This document shows positions 17,027-22,414 of a stretch of DNA of 36,049 nt, piece by piece. This DNA comes from a virus. A program made the translations under genes and the position numbers. Every line of letters starts with the position of its first letter. Position 1 is the stretch's first letter. Under the pieces are notes generated by a model that saw nothing but the letters and a program-made list of their open reading frames with translations, searched no databases and was not told the DNA's origin. The stretch spans positions 1-36,049 of the IMG/VR virus record IMGVR_UViG_3300030098_003451; one strand, given 5' to 3'.

Positions 17027-17200
17027 TTACGGTTTATTTTTAAACTCATTTAACCAACGGTCTACTAATTCTAGAAAGTGTGGTGGTATAATTTGATGTT
17101 CATCTTCAAATTCTGACATTAGCTTAAACATTTCATTGTGTATATCAGTTTGAACTTCATCATACATTTCATCAATCATTATTTCGTCTATTGTTATCAT
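17027..17200 (-). CDS. 57-residue acidic hypothetical protein
   Basis: Starts MITIDEIMIDEM and is strongly acidic, with a tryptophan helix at the end (FLELVDRWLNEFKNK). An excellent GGAGGTG site lies before the ATG, inside the end of the previous gene, which it overlaps by 29 bases. Acidic micro proteins in phage early regions often inhibit host proteins or mimic DNA, but nothing specific is shown here. Confidence 0.65.
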   Translation of the reverse strand: MITIDEIMIDEMYDEVQTDIHNEMFKLMSEFEDEHQIIPPHFLELVDRWLNEFKNKP

Positions 17201-17480
17201 TGCTAAACACCTCCTCTCTGTTTATGCATATTTGTTCTATGCCAAAGTTATCCATTTGTTCTAGAATATCTGTTACTTGAGAACTCGTTTGATTATTTAA
17301 TACTTTTATGATTTGACCGCCTTTTGCGACTAAATCAAGTTGAAATAAACCTTTGTTTGTAAAACCATTACCTACACTTCTTGCAACATTACTTGCAAAG
17401 CGAGCTGTATGGTTTATTCCAAGAAACATGTAACTCACTGCTTTACCAGCTTGTCCCATGATTTTTATTTTAGACATCAT
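17172..17480 (-). CDS. 102-residue hypothetical protein
   Basis: Starts MMSKIKIMGQAGKAVSYMFLG with AGGAGG seven bases upstream. The N-terminal 50 residues are basic and moderately hydrophobic (AVSYMFLGINHTARFASNVAR), perhaps membrane associated. The middle (LDLVAKGGQIIKVLNNQTSSQVTDIL) looks like a strand-helix unit. It heads the unit downstream of motif copy c and overlaps the next gene by 29 bases. No family recognised. Confidence 0.65.
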   Translation of the reverse strand: MMSKIKIMGQAGKAVSYMFLGINHTARFASNVARSVGNGFTNKGLFQLDLVAKGGQIIKVLNNQTSSQVTDILEQMDNFGIEQICINREEVFSNDNNRRNND

Positions 17481-17527
17481 GCTGCCCTCCTTTTTATAAG
17501 TTTATTAATGCTAAATCTTGAACACAA

Positions 17528-17537
17528 AAGAAGAGAG
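17528..17537 (-). promoter_or_regulatory. Repeated early-region motif, copy c
   Basis: Core CTCTCTTCTT on the minus strand, flanked by AG and TTGTGTT, 47 bases before the 102-residue gene. It lies in the loop of a short ATCTT/AAGAT stem, similar to copy a. Confidence 0.55.
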
Positions 17538-17614
17538 CTAAGATGTTTATTTGTCTTTGTTACTCGGTATATTAATTTATGAATAATAAAATTATTACTC
17601 AATAATTAATTTAA

Positions 17615-17684
17615 AAGCAGTGCAGATTTGCGTAAAGATGCGGAGCTTTGGGGTTGACAAAACCCTGCAAGATCTACACTGCTT
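17615..17684 (-). ncRNA. Predicted structured RNA with three stems
   Basis: AAGCAGTGCAGAT and ATCTACACTGCTT form a 13-base closing stem whose single mismatch is a G-U pair when the minus strand is transcribed. TTTGC/GCAA extends it. The interior has GCGT-AAAG-ATGC and GGGTT-GACAA-AACCC hairpins. It lies 13 bases after the stop of the 336-residue gene, so it may be a 3' terminator-like or regulatory RNA. The rest of the 17481-17697 gap holds only motif copy c and AT-rich sequence. Confidence 0.5.
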
Positions 17685-17697
17685 CTATTTTTGTTAC

Positions 17698-18708
17698 TTA
17701 AGTTAGCACTACTGGTTTGACATAAGATTCTTTATCTCCGTCTCTCCACATTAATGCTTTTTGTACTGTATCTTCAGTATTAGGTACACCCTCAAAATGA
17801 ATTTCAGCTGTACTTGGATTGACCATTCTAAGATAGTTACACCATCTTACTCCGTTAGGTACTGTAGTGTCTTCTACTTCTACCTGAACAAGGTCGTATG
17901 GTCTATCATCTATTTTGTCGCTATTTAAGACATTAGAATTACAGTTAGCTAGGATTGTATCCATTCCAAAGGTTTCTATTACTACTCTCCTTTCTGATAC
18001 ATTAAATAACCTAAATGCGTCTTTCATATCTAGGTCATTAATATCTTGGGATAGTCTATATTTTTCTAACCTTTCTTGGGCTAACTTGTTTTTCCTTCTA
18101 GCTCTAGCAGATGCATTTCGTCTTATTCTACTTTGGTTAAACCACGCATCAGCTTTTTCTTTTATTGCCTTAGGAGGGTTATTAAGAACTTTATAAGTTT
18201 CTAAGTCTATCTCCATTCCAATAAAGCAATATTTGTCTTCTTTATGTGGTGATTTTAATTCATAGAATGAATCACATTCAGGTATTTCATGCTCTGTTCC
18301 TCCGTATAGCTTTGTAAAGCCATAATGCCATTGCGCTCTAATAGTATCATGGAAATCTGTACCAAATAAGTAAGAACCTCTGTCAAGAACATTATAGTCA
18401 TAAACAGTTAACATGTTCTTTTTAACATCTATAGATGCATCTATTTTGCAAGATGGTATTCTTCCTTCAGCTTTTTCATTATACTCACCACTAAGATGAT
18501 AATCAATATTTACATTGATTATCTTAGCATTGCCATGGTACAAAGCATATCTAGAACCATTAATCCATCTTTTATAAAAATGTATTCTATTTTGTTCTGA
18601 TGGCTTTGTTCTTTTATACATGTCTATTATGTCTTTTATATTGTCAAATTTCCCTCTTCTCCAATGAGAACTTTCCACATGATTGTGATCACTATTTGCC
18701 CATGCCAT
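17698..18708 (-). CDS. Conserved protein of unknown function, DUF6745-like C-terminus
   Basis: 336 residues. The last 110 residues (ERRVVIETFGMDTILAN, then YLRMVNPSTAEIHFEGVP and VQKALMWRDGD) match the pattern of the DUF6745 family, where a short beta region ends in an A-x-x-W-R-x-G motif. The N-terminal half has many Tyr, His and Trp residues and a basic helix near 190-215 (RRNASARARRKNK). Coupled by TAATG to the gene upstream, with which relatives are paired in bacterial genomes as far as I recall. The function of the pair is not established. Confidence 0.7.
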   Translation of the reverse strand: MAWANSDHNHVESSHWRRGKFDNIKDIIDMYKRTKPSEQNRIHFYKRWINGSRYALYHGNAKIINVNIDYHLSGEYNEKAEGRIPSCKIDASIDVKKNMLTVYDYNVLDRGSYLFGTDFHDTIRAQWHYGFTKLYGGTEHEIPECDSFYELKSPHKEDKYCFIGMEIDLETYKVLNNPPKAIKEKADAWFNQSRIRRNASARARRKNKLAQERLEKYRLSQDINDLDMKDAFRLFNVSERRVVIETFGMDTILANCNSNVLNSDKIDDRPYDLVQVEVEDTTVPNGVRWCNYLRMVNPSTAEIHFEGVPNTEDTVQKALMWRDGDKESYVKPVVLT

Positions 18709-19139
18709 TAGTCCACCACCCTTCTTTCCATTTGTGAGAAATGGTCAAATTCTTTGACTATTTCCACTTTATAGTATCCAGCTGGTACTTCTACTGGGTT
18801 GTGTTCTTCGTGAATTAATTTCATTGGTTTATCAGTATTTTCTATTATAAGATAATCACACTGCGCTGGGCTGTCTTGATTTCTCCAGCCTGTTGTATTA
18901 ATAGCCTGTACAACAGCGTCATTTGTTATTGTTTCTTCAAACCTATGATGATGTCCAGTTGCTTCTCCTAAAGCAATTGTACATTTTCCACCATGGTCTT
19001 TAGATATTTTTGATGCTAGTTCCCATGAAGTAGAATATGAGTATTCTTTTTGTTTCTTTATTTGTTCTTCTTTATATGCATGAAACTCTTTAGGATCTAC
19101 TTGTTTAAGTAGTACATCTCCTTGTTGTATTTTTACCAT
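18708..19139 (-). CDS. Conserved protein with GEATGHHH and HEEH-PAGYY motifs, partner of the DUF6745-like protein
   Basis: 143 residues. Starts QQGDVLL, then IALGEATGHHHRF near 55-68, LIHEEHNPVEVPAGYYKVEIV near 107-127 and RRVVD at the end. The histidine-rich GHHH and HEEH motifs on a small beta-barrel pattern look like a cupin-like metal site. Homologous patterns are widespread in bacteria, actinobacteria included, without a known role. The gene has no close motif copy; a 398-base control region lies upstream instead. It is coupled to its partner by a TAATG overlap. Confidence 0.7.
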   Translation of the reverse strand: MVKIQQGDVLLKQVDPKEFHAYKEEQIKKQKEYSYSTSWELASKISKDHGGKCTIALGEATGHHHRFEETITNDAVVQAINTTGWRNQDSPAQCDYLIIENTDKPMKLIHEEHNPVEVPAGYYKVEIVKEFDHFSQMERRVVD

Positions 19140-19186
19140 TTTGTTATCCTTTTTGTTTGAAATTAAGATTTTGCTTACTAGCCTCT

Positions 19187-19205
19187 ACATGTATCATATA
19201 CATGT
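19187..19205. promoter_or_regulatory. Operator-like dyad
   Basis: ACATGTAT-CAT-ATACATGT is a perfect inverted repeat with a three-base centre, next to a possible promoter of the conserved pair. The TACATGTA half-site also occurs at 22332-22365. Confidence 0.55.
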
Positions 19206-19420
19206 GTAACCGTGTGCATTTATAGTTTGATTAACAGCATTTTTACAAGGGGAATAGAAACTGGTTCGCTTACGGAGTTGAATCGTGTACACTTAACTGA
19301 CCAGTTTAAACTCTATTATCATCCCTCGTTCATCGGTGATAAACAAAATCTTATAGCTTGTTTGTTAGTTTGTTTTACTTTTATTGTTAGTTGATTATTT
19401 TAGTTGATTGTAGTAGTATC

Positions 19421-19484
19421 GTGCAAGCTTTTGCTTGCTCCTCGATTTTAGAAATAAAGTGCAAGCAGGTGCTTGCTCCTTTTT
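19421..19484. repeat. Two tandem GCAAGC hairpin repeats
   Basis: GTGCAAGC-TTTT-GCTTGCTCCT and GTGCAAGC-AGGT-GCTTGCTCCT begin 38 bases apart. Each is a six-pair stem with a four-base loop followed by a T-run and TTTTAGA on the plus strand. The loops differ but the stems are identical. Confidence 0.75.
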
Positions 19485-19517
19485 AGAGAAAGACCCCCTT
19501 TATGGGGGTTTTTCTCT
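19485..19517. terminator. Strong bidirectional stem-loop
   Basis: AGAGAAAGACCCCC and GGGGGTTTTTCTCT pair over 14 bases with one wobble around a five-base loop, 20 bases after the stop of the 121-residue gene. It probably ends that unit on the minus strand. Confidence 0.7.
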
Positions 19518-19537
19518 TGAAGTAATAGATAGTGCTA

Positions 19538-19903
19538 TTACTCTTCTCTTGCAAGTATTCGCAATGATACTTTATTGCTATCTTTCTTAGAGGTATGAGG
19601 ATATTTAGTGCCTAAGTAATAGCCTGTGCCATAAAAGGCACTTGCTACTTCAGATATTACTTCTGCACGCTCTTCTTCATCTAGGTCAGTCATATCTGAC
19701 CATAGATTGAAGTACATATCATCACTAAATTCTTCATTTAGCTTATCTATGTCAATGCCTCGGCATACATTGTATAAGCCTCCGCCCTCTTTTGGACTTT
19801 TTGATATCCAAAATATGTTATTATCTGCCATTTCACTAAAAGCATTGGATATTGCTTTAGCATAAATGTCTCCGAGTTTTTGGGTTTTCCTTTGTCTAGC
19901 CAT
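19538..19903 (-). CDS. 121-residue hypothetical protein
   Basis: Starts MARQRKTQKLGDIY after a clean AAAGGAGT site. Basic N-terminus, acidic centre (SDMTDLDEEERAEV) and a final KVSLRILAREE. There are aromatic and glycine-rich turns (YGTGYYLGTKYP), but no recognised motif. It is the only gene between motif copy d and a strong terminator, so it forms a one-gene unit. Confidence 0.7.
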   Translation of the reverse strand: MARQRKTQKLGDIYAKAISNAFSEMADNNIFWISKSPKEGGGLYNVCRGIDIDKLNEEFSDDMYFNLWSDMTDLDEEERAEVISEVASAFYGTGYYLGTKYPHTSKKDSNKVSLRILAREE

Positions 19904-19942
19904 TATTGACTCCTTTTAGTTGATTAAAAAAATAAAACACAC

Positions 19943-19952
19943 AACAAGAGAG
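19943..19952 (-). promoter_or_regulatory. Repeated early-region motif, copy d
   Basis: Core CTCTCTTGTT on the minus strand, one base different from the others, 39 bases before the 121-residue gene. It starts at the base of the hairpin at 19951-19985. Confidence 0.5.
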
Positions 19953-19985
19953 CTGAACATGGAAAGTCTTTCTCCATGTCCAGCT
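19951..19985 (-). terminator. Terminator hairpin after the HNH gene
   Basis: AGCTGAACATGGA and TCCATGTCCAGCT pair over 13 bases; the odd position is a G-U pair only in the minus-strand RNA. A pyrimidine-rich tract and TTTTATTTTTTT follow on the minus strand. Confidence 0.75.
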
Positions 19986-19996
19986 TTTTATTGAAG

Positions 19997-20410
19997 TTAG
20001 TAATTCTGATGTCCATGCAATTCCATGTGACAGTTGGCACATAATGATATACACTTCTTTATCTCAGCGAATATCTTTTTAAGTCCAAAGCCGTCACGAA
20101 TCATATCTCCTACATTAGCCTCTTTTGTAGAATCATGATGATGAAATTGCAATGCCCAAGTTGAAAATTTCTTACCTCTGGTTTTACGAGAATAGCCACA
20201 GCTTGTGCAACTTAAGCCTTGCTTGTATTCCTTGATTTTCTTTGCTTTTTCTATCCTACCATTAGGTGTTTTTTTCTTATGAGACCAATAACATCCGTGT
20301 TTTGTACAGTAGTATCTTCTGTATGGATTGCCTGATTTGTCAAACATACCTGTTTTGGCAAATTCTGATAAATCCATACTAATGTTGCAACCTTTACATG
20401 TTCTTGTCAT
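19997..20410 (-). CDS. HNH endonuclease, stand-alone homing-type
   Basis: 137 residues. C5xxC8 and CTKHGC (35-40) precede a zinc-stapled HNH core: C68xxC71, LQFHHHDST at 87-95, then ISLCANCHMELHGH at 121-134 with C124xxC127, N126, H128 and H132. The HNH fold nicks or cuts DNA with one metal. Stand-alone HNH genes of this type are common in phages as mobile elements. It has a strong AAGGAGG site and lies downstream of a 149-base structured element (20437-20585). No obvious flanking gene halves are seen, so there is no sign of an intron or intein. Confidence 0.85.
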   Translation of the reverse strand: MTRTCKGCNISMDLSEFAKTGMFDKSGNPYRRYYCTKHGCYWSHKKKTPNGRIEKAKKIKEYKQGLSCTSCGYSRKTRGKKFSTWALQFHHHDSTKEANVGDMIRDGFGLKKIFAEIKKCISLCANCHMELHGHQNY

Positions 20411-20436
20411 AATAGACCTCCTTATTTATTTAAAAT

Positions 20437-20585
20437 ATTGCAATAGACTTTACGCTTTCCTCTAGCATTGGGTTATCAATCCTAAAAAGTCCATTCTGTA
20501 AACGGTCTTTTGCGATTGCCGTGAAATAGAGAGCCCGTTGTTACAGACAGCCTCCTAGTTGACTACGATACTCATCTATTGCAAT
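20437..20585 (-). ncRNA. Predicted structured RNA upstream of the HNH gene
   Basis: ATTGCAATAGA and TCTATTGCAAT form an 11-base closing stem 128 bases apart. Inside, TCTGTAA/TTACAGA (20495-20547) encloses ACGG/CCGT (20502-20522). The minus strand also carries SD-like CTAGGAGG with no ATG after it. The 3' end of the element is 26 bases before the HNH start. This covers most of the gap 20411-20604, which holds no supported gene. Confidence 0.45.
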
Positions 20586-20604
20586 TTAGTTTGTTATATT
20601 TTTT

Positions 20605-20671
20605 AGAGGACGGTTGCCTTTTAGATGACAACCGCTACCCTCTTAGTGCTTTTTTGTTCTTGGGTAGCACT
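20605..20671 (-). promoter_or_regulatory. Mutually exclusive hairpins, attenuator-like
   Basis: Three pairings share strands: AGAGGACGGTTG with CAACCGCTACCCTCT (20605-20643), GCTACCC with GGGTAGC (20634-20668), and AGTGCT with AGCACT (20645-20671). The second excludes the other two. It lies directly after the stop of the 42-codon membrane gene. Confidence 0.45.
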
Positions 20672-20677
20672 TTTCTC

Positions 20678-20806
20678 TTAACATACATTCTCGTCAGATG
20701 TATGCGTGGAACCTGATATATTTTTTAGACCATATATCATAGGAATTACACTCAAGCTTAAAAGCATGGCAACCAAGATTATTAGGTCTAATATTTTGCC
20801 CTCCAA
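20678..20806 (-). CDS. Small single-span membrane protein, start uncertain
   Basis: Read from TTG at 20806 it gives 42 residues with a clear membrane span (ILDLIILVAMLLSLSVIPMIYGL) and a polar tail ending SDENVC. The first ATG in frame (20767) would remove half of the span. GGAGGG sits just after the TTG and no ATG follows at the proper distance, so the true start may be non-standard. It is downstream of motif copy e. No family recognised. Confidence 0.4.
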   Translation of the reverse strand: MEGKILDLIILVAMLLSLSVIPMIYGLKNISGSTHTSDENVC

Positions 20807-20844
20807 CCCAGTTCTGGGGAATTTTACAGAGGGACTTACGACAC

Positions 20845-20854
20845 AAGAAGAGAG
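20845..20854 (-). promoter_or_regulatory. Repeated early-region motif, copy e
   Basis: Core CTCTCTTCTT on the minus strand, preceded by AAG and followed by GTGTCG. It is 38 bases upstream of the TTG start at 20806. No strong hairpin is seen around this copy. Confidence 0.55.
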
Positions 20855-20915
20855 CTTTTCAACGAAATTAACTTATTTTAGGTTTTCAACCATATTATTT
20901 AACAATGTTAATGTG

Positions 20916-20981
20916 TTATTGAAATATCTTTAAAAGATTTATCTTATCTTGTGTTACATTTAATTTTATTTTGTTGTTCAT
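20916..20981 (-). CDS. 21-residue micro protein, coupled
   Basis: Starts MNNKIKLNVTQDK. Its ATG overlaps the TGA of the membrane micro gene (ATGA), which is the main support for translation. Too short for any family call. Confidence 0.3.
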   Translation of the reverse strand: MNNKIKLNVTQDKINLLKIFQ

Positions 20982-21079
20982 GTTAACATTATAAATATTA
21001 ACAATGCACTACCAATTATAATAGCGGTGGTAAAAAATGCCATAATTGATACAATCAATATTTTTTCAAATAAACTCAT
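20978..21079 (-). CDS. 33-residue membrane micro protein
   Basis: Starts MSLFEKILIV after AAAAGGG. Nearly the whole peptide is one membrane span (ILIVSIMAFFTTAIIIGSAL). It sits in the unit that follows motif copy f and the basic 47-residue gene, after a terminator and an AACAAACAAA-rich leader. Phage membrane micro proteins of this size can act in lysis control or superinfection exclusion; no evidence here chooses between them. Confidence 0.55.
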   Translation of the reverse strand: MSLFEKILIVSIMAFFTTAIIIGSALLIFIMLT

Positions 21080-21088
21080 TTTTAACCC

Positions 21089-21119
21089 TTTTGTTTGTTT
21101 TGTTTGTTTTGTTTGTTTT
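21089..21119. repeat. Short tandem repeat TTTTGTTTG
   Basis: About three and a half copies of a nine-base unit. On the minus strand this is an unstructured A-rich leader just before the 33-residue membrane gene. Confidence 0.8.
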
Positions 21120-21127
21120 ACATTAGT

Positions 21128-21158
21128 AAAAAAGCCCCCTGAATCAGGGAGCTTTTTT
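21128..21158. terminator. Bidirectional terminator
   Basis: AAAAAAGCCCCCTGA-ATC-AGGGAGCTTTTTT: a GC stem flanked by an A-run and a T-run, a classic intrinsic terminator in both directions. It lies 13 bases after the 47-residue basic gene. Confidence 0.85.
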
Positions 21159-21170
21159 ATATGACAACCG

Positions 21171-21314
21171 TTAATTTTGATGCTTAACAGAATTAAAGCC
21201 AGTCATAAAATCAGACTTGGTCTGTTTGGCTTTGGCTTTAACTGAGGGCACAATTTTTTTGGTTGTCTTTATTGCTTTGGCTGTAAGTTTGCCAAGTTTC
21301 ATTGTCATTTTCAT
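21171..21314 (-). CDS. 47-residue highly basic protein
   Basis: Starts MKMTMKLGKL and has about 14 lysines, with alanine-lysine runs (KAKAKQTKSD) and a final FMTGFNSVKHQN. AGAGGTC lies nine bases upstream of the first ATG. The charge suggests nucleic-acid binding. It is the only gene between motif copy f and a strong terminator, so it is a single-gene unit. No family recognised. Confidence 0.65.
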   Translation of the reverse strand: MKMTMKLGKLTAKAIKTTKKIVPSVKAKAKQTKSDFMTGFNSVKHQN

Positions 21315-21347
21315 TTTATTGACCTCTGTTTATTAAGATTACGATAC

Positions 21348-21357
21348 AAGAAGAGAG
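21348..21357 (-). promoter_or_regulatory. Repeated early-region motif, copy f
   Basis: Core CTCTCTTCTT on the minus strand directly after a G/C terminator hairpin, followed by GTATCG, 33 bases before the 47-residue gene. Confidence 0.55.
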
Positions 21358-21375
21358 GGGGGACAAAGTCCCCCC
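21357..21375 (-). terminator. Terminator hairpin of the acidic-tail gene
   Basis: GGGGGGAC-AAA-GTCCCCCC, eight pairs and a three-base loop. On the minus strand it is followed at once by TCTCTTCTT, so the repeated motif replaces the usual T-run. Confidence 0.8.
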
Positions 21376-21382
21376 AGTTTTA

Positions 21383-21757
21383 TTAGAACGGAAGTTCATC
21401 ACTTTTATATGATTGACCATTAAATTCAACAGTTGAAACAACTTCATCTTCATCATTATCATAATCATCGATGGGGTGGGGCTCATGCTTTTCATTTGTA
21501 AATTGCTGATGTGCTTTAGCGGTATCATGGAAATCTTCATGCTTTTCATTAAGATTATCCATGGTTTTATCAACAGTTTCTTCTACCTGCTCTGCTATCT
21601 TTGGTATGATATCAACTAGACTATCACCAATCTTATCGAACATCTCTGGCATTCTTTCTAACGAAGCCTCTTGGAATTGATTTAAGGCTGAGATAATAGT
21701 TAATTGAAATTCTTCACCAGTCATTTCAACTATTTTCTTTTGGTTTACGTTTGTCAT
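21383..21757 (-). CDS. 124-residue acidic protein ending in an SSB-like tail
   Basis: Starts MTNVNQKKIVEMTGEEF after AAAGGAGC. The first 75 residues are helical (MPEMFDKIGDSLVDIIPKIAEQVEE), then a very acidic linker (DDYDNDEDE) and a final beta-like segment ending SDELPF. The last residues resemble the conserved DDxIPF tip of bacterial SSB proteins, though no OB fold is visible. It could bind SSB partners or compete for them. It is the first minus-strand gene from the divergent control region, so it is probably expressed earliest. Confidence 0.7.
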   Translation of the reverse strand: MTNVNQKKIVEMTGEEFQLTIISALNQFQEASLERMPEMFDKIGDSLVDIIPKIAEQVEETVDKTMDNLNEKHEDFHDTAKAHQQFTNEKHEPHPIDDYDNDEDEVVSTVEFNGQSYKSDELPF

Positions 21758-22094
21758 TTTATTGCTCCTTTTATTAAGGTGTGTTAAGGTGATAACTCTT
21801 ACCTAGTGTAAGGATTATCATATAAGAAGAGAGATGTAGTATATAGGGGTGAGCTTGCGAACTCTTTAACTAGCCTATGCGAAATAGGCGTGTCCACATG
21901 GTGTTTATGTGGACTAATCCAATCAACTCAACCTAGTTCAACCCACCATACCTGATTCAATGGGGGGTAGTAACTAGGTAAACCTCCCACACGCATTCTA
22001 GATCTAATTTGCTAAGAGTACTTTGGAACTAAAATATTTCTTAATCGTTTGCATAACATGAATTAGAGGTATTAACTTAAAGTAGAACTTTACT
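21758..22094. promoter_or_regulatory. 337-base divergent control region
   Basis: Lies between the outward-facing minus gene at 21757 and the plus gene at 22095, so promoters for both directions should be here. It contains CTTAC-CTAGT-GTAAG (21798-21812), GCCTAT-GCGAA-ATAGGC (21873-21889), TCCACAT/ATGTGGA (21893-21913) and ACCTAGTT/AACTAGGT (21931-21979). The word ACCTAGT occurs twice directly and once inverted. No supported gene. Confidence 0.6.
21824..21833 (-). promoter_or_regulatory. Repeated early-region motif, copy g
   Basis: Core CTCTCTTCTT on the minus strand, followed by ATATG, 66 bases before the 124-residue gene; the most distant copy from its gene. Confidence 0.5.
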
Positions 22095-22295
22095 ATGGCA
22101 AAGAAAAAGAAAATAGAAGTCTTTAATATCACAACTGGTAAATGGGAGTTGGAAGAAAAGACTGAGCAAGAGATAAGAGAAATGCAGAAAATGGAAGATA
22201 ACCATTTTGATATCTTAAATGCAGAGTTTAAGATAGTCCAAAAGTCCATTGAAATGCAATTAGGTATGTATGATAAAGCTAAGAGTAAGGATTAA
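22095..22295 (+). CDS. 66-residue hypothetical charged protein
   Basis: Starts MAKKKKIEVFNITTGKWELEE and is charged and helical (EQEIREMQKMEDNHFDIL). The short Lys-run and TGKWEL strand suggest a small regulatory or packaging helper. It is the first plus-strand gene after the divergent region; an operator cluster separates it from the terminase. The ribosome site is weak. No family recognised. Confidence 0.6.
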   Translation: MAKKKKIEVFNITTGKWELEEKTEQEIREMQKMEDNHFDILNAEFKIVQKSIEMQLGMYDKAKSKD

Positions 22296-22310
22296 GTTAC
22301 TATTTACTTG

Positions 22311-22330
22311 TAGTACACTATAGTGTACTA
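22311..22330. promoter_or_regulatory. Perfect 20-base palindrome over a possible -10 box
   Basis: TAGTACACTATAGTGTACTA is self-complementary along its whole length. TATAGT at its centre matches a -10 hexamer in five of six positions. It lies 85 bases before the terminase small-subunit gene. Confidence 0.65.
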
Positions 22331-22331
22331 T

Positions 22332-22365
22332 TTACATGTAAAGAGTACCTATTACATGTAAAGAG
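22332..22365. repeat. Two direct repeats TTACATGTAAAGAG, operator-like
   Basis: Copies at 22332-22345 and 22352-22365, 20 bases apart (about two helical turns). A weaker third copy, TTTACTTGTA, precedes the palindrome. TTACATGTAA is itself palindromic, so each repeat can bind a dimer. Confidence 0.65.
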
Positions 22366-22414
22366 ACCCTAGTAGTGTAAAAGATATGCAAGTACTTGAA
22401 TAGGTGGAGATATA

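Larger units (their letters stand above)
19140..19537 (-). promoter_or_regulatory. 398-base non-coding control region
   Basis: No convincing gene on either strand. On the minus strand it holds a possible host-type promoter (TTGTAA, 18 bases, TATAAA at about 19219-19248), a dyad just downstream, an AAACTGGT/ACCAGTTT stem enclosing GTGTACAC (about 19258-19310), two GCAAGC hairpins and a strong stem-loop at the far end. It drives the conserved pair and may have its own regulator. An origin function is not excluded. Confidence 0.5.

Noticed and set aside
17651-17680. Plus-strand promoter TTGACA with TACACT
   Set aside because: Spacing is only 15 bases and no plus-strand gene follows; the bases are part of a hairpin arm.
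19212-19394. Plus-strand GTG-started frame of 60 codons in the control region
   Set aside because: No ribosome site, no protein-like pattern, and it runs through dyads and hairpins; more likely chance.
20438-20560. Protein-like frame on the minus strand (ALYFTAIAKDRLQNG ... MLEESVKS) in the structured element
   Set aside because: It has an in-frame TAA, no usable start after CTAGGAGG, and its ends are explained by the inverted repeat. Kept only as a possible gene remnant.
19997-20585. Group I intron or IscB/OMEGA-type RNA-guided system at the HNH gene
   Set aside because: No P7-type pair of conserved strands, no flanking exon halves, no RuvC or PLMP domain; the protein is a short stand-alone HNH.
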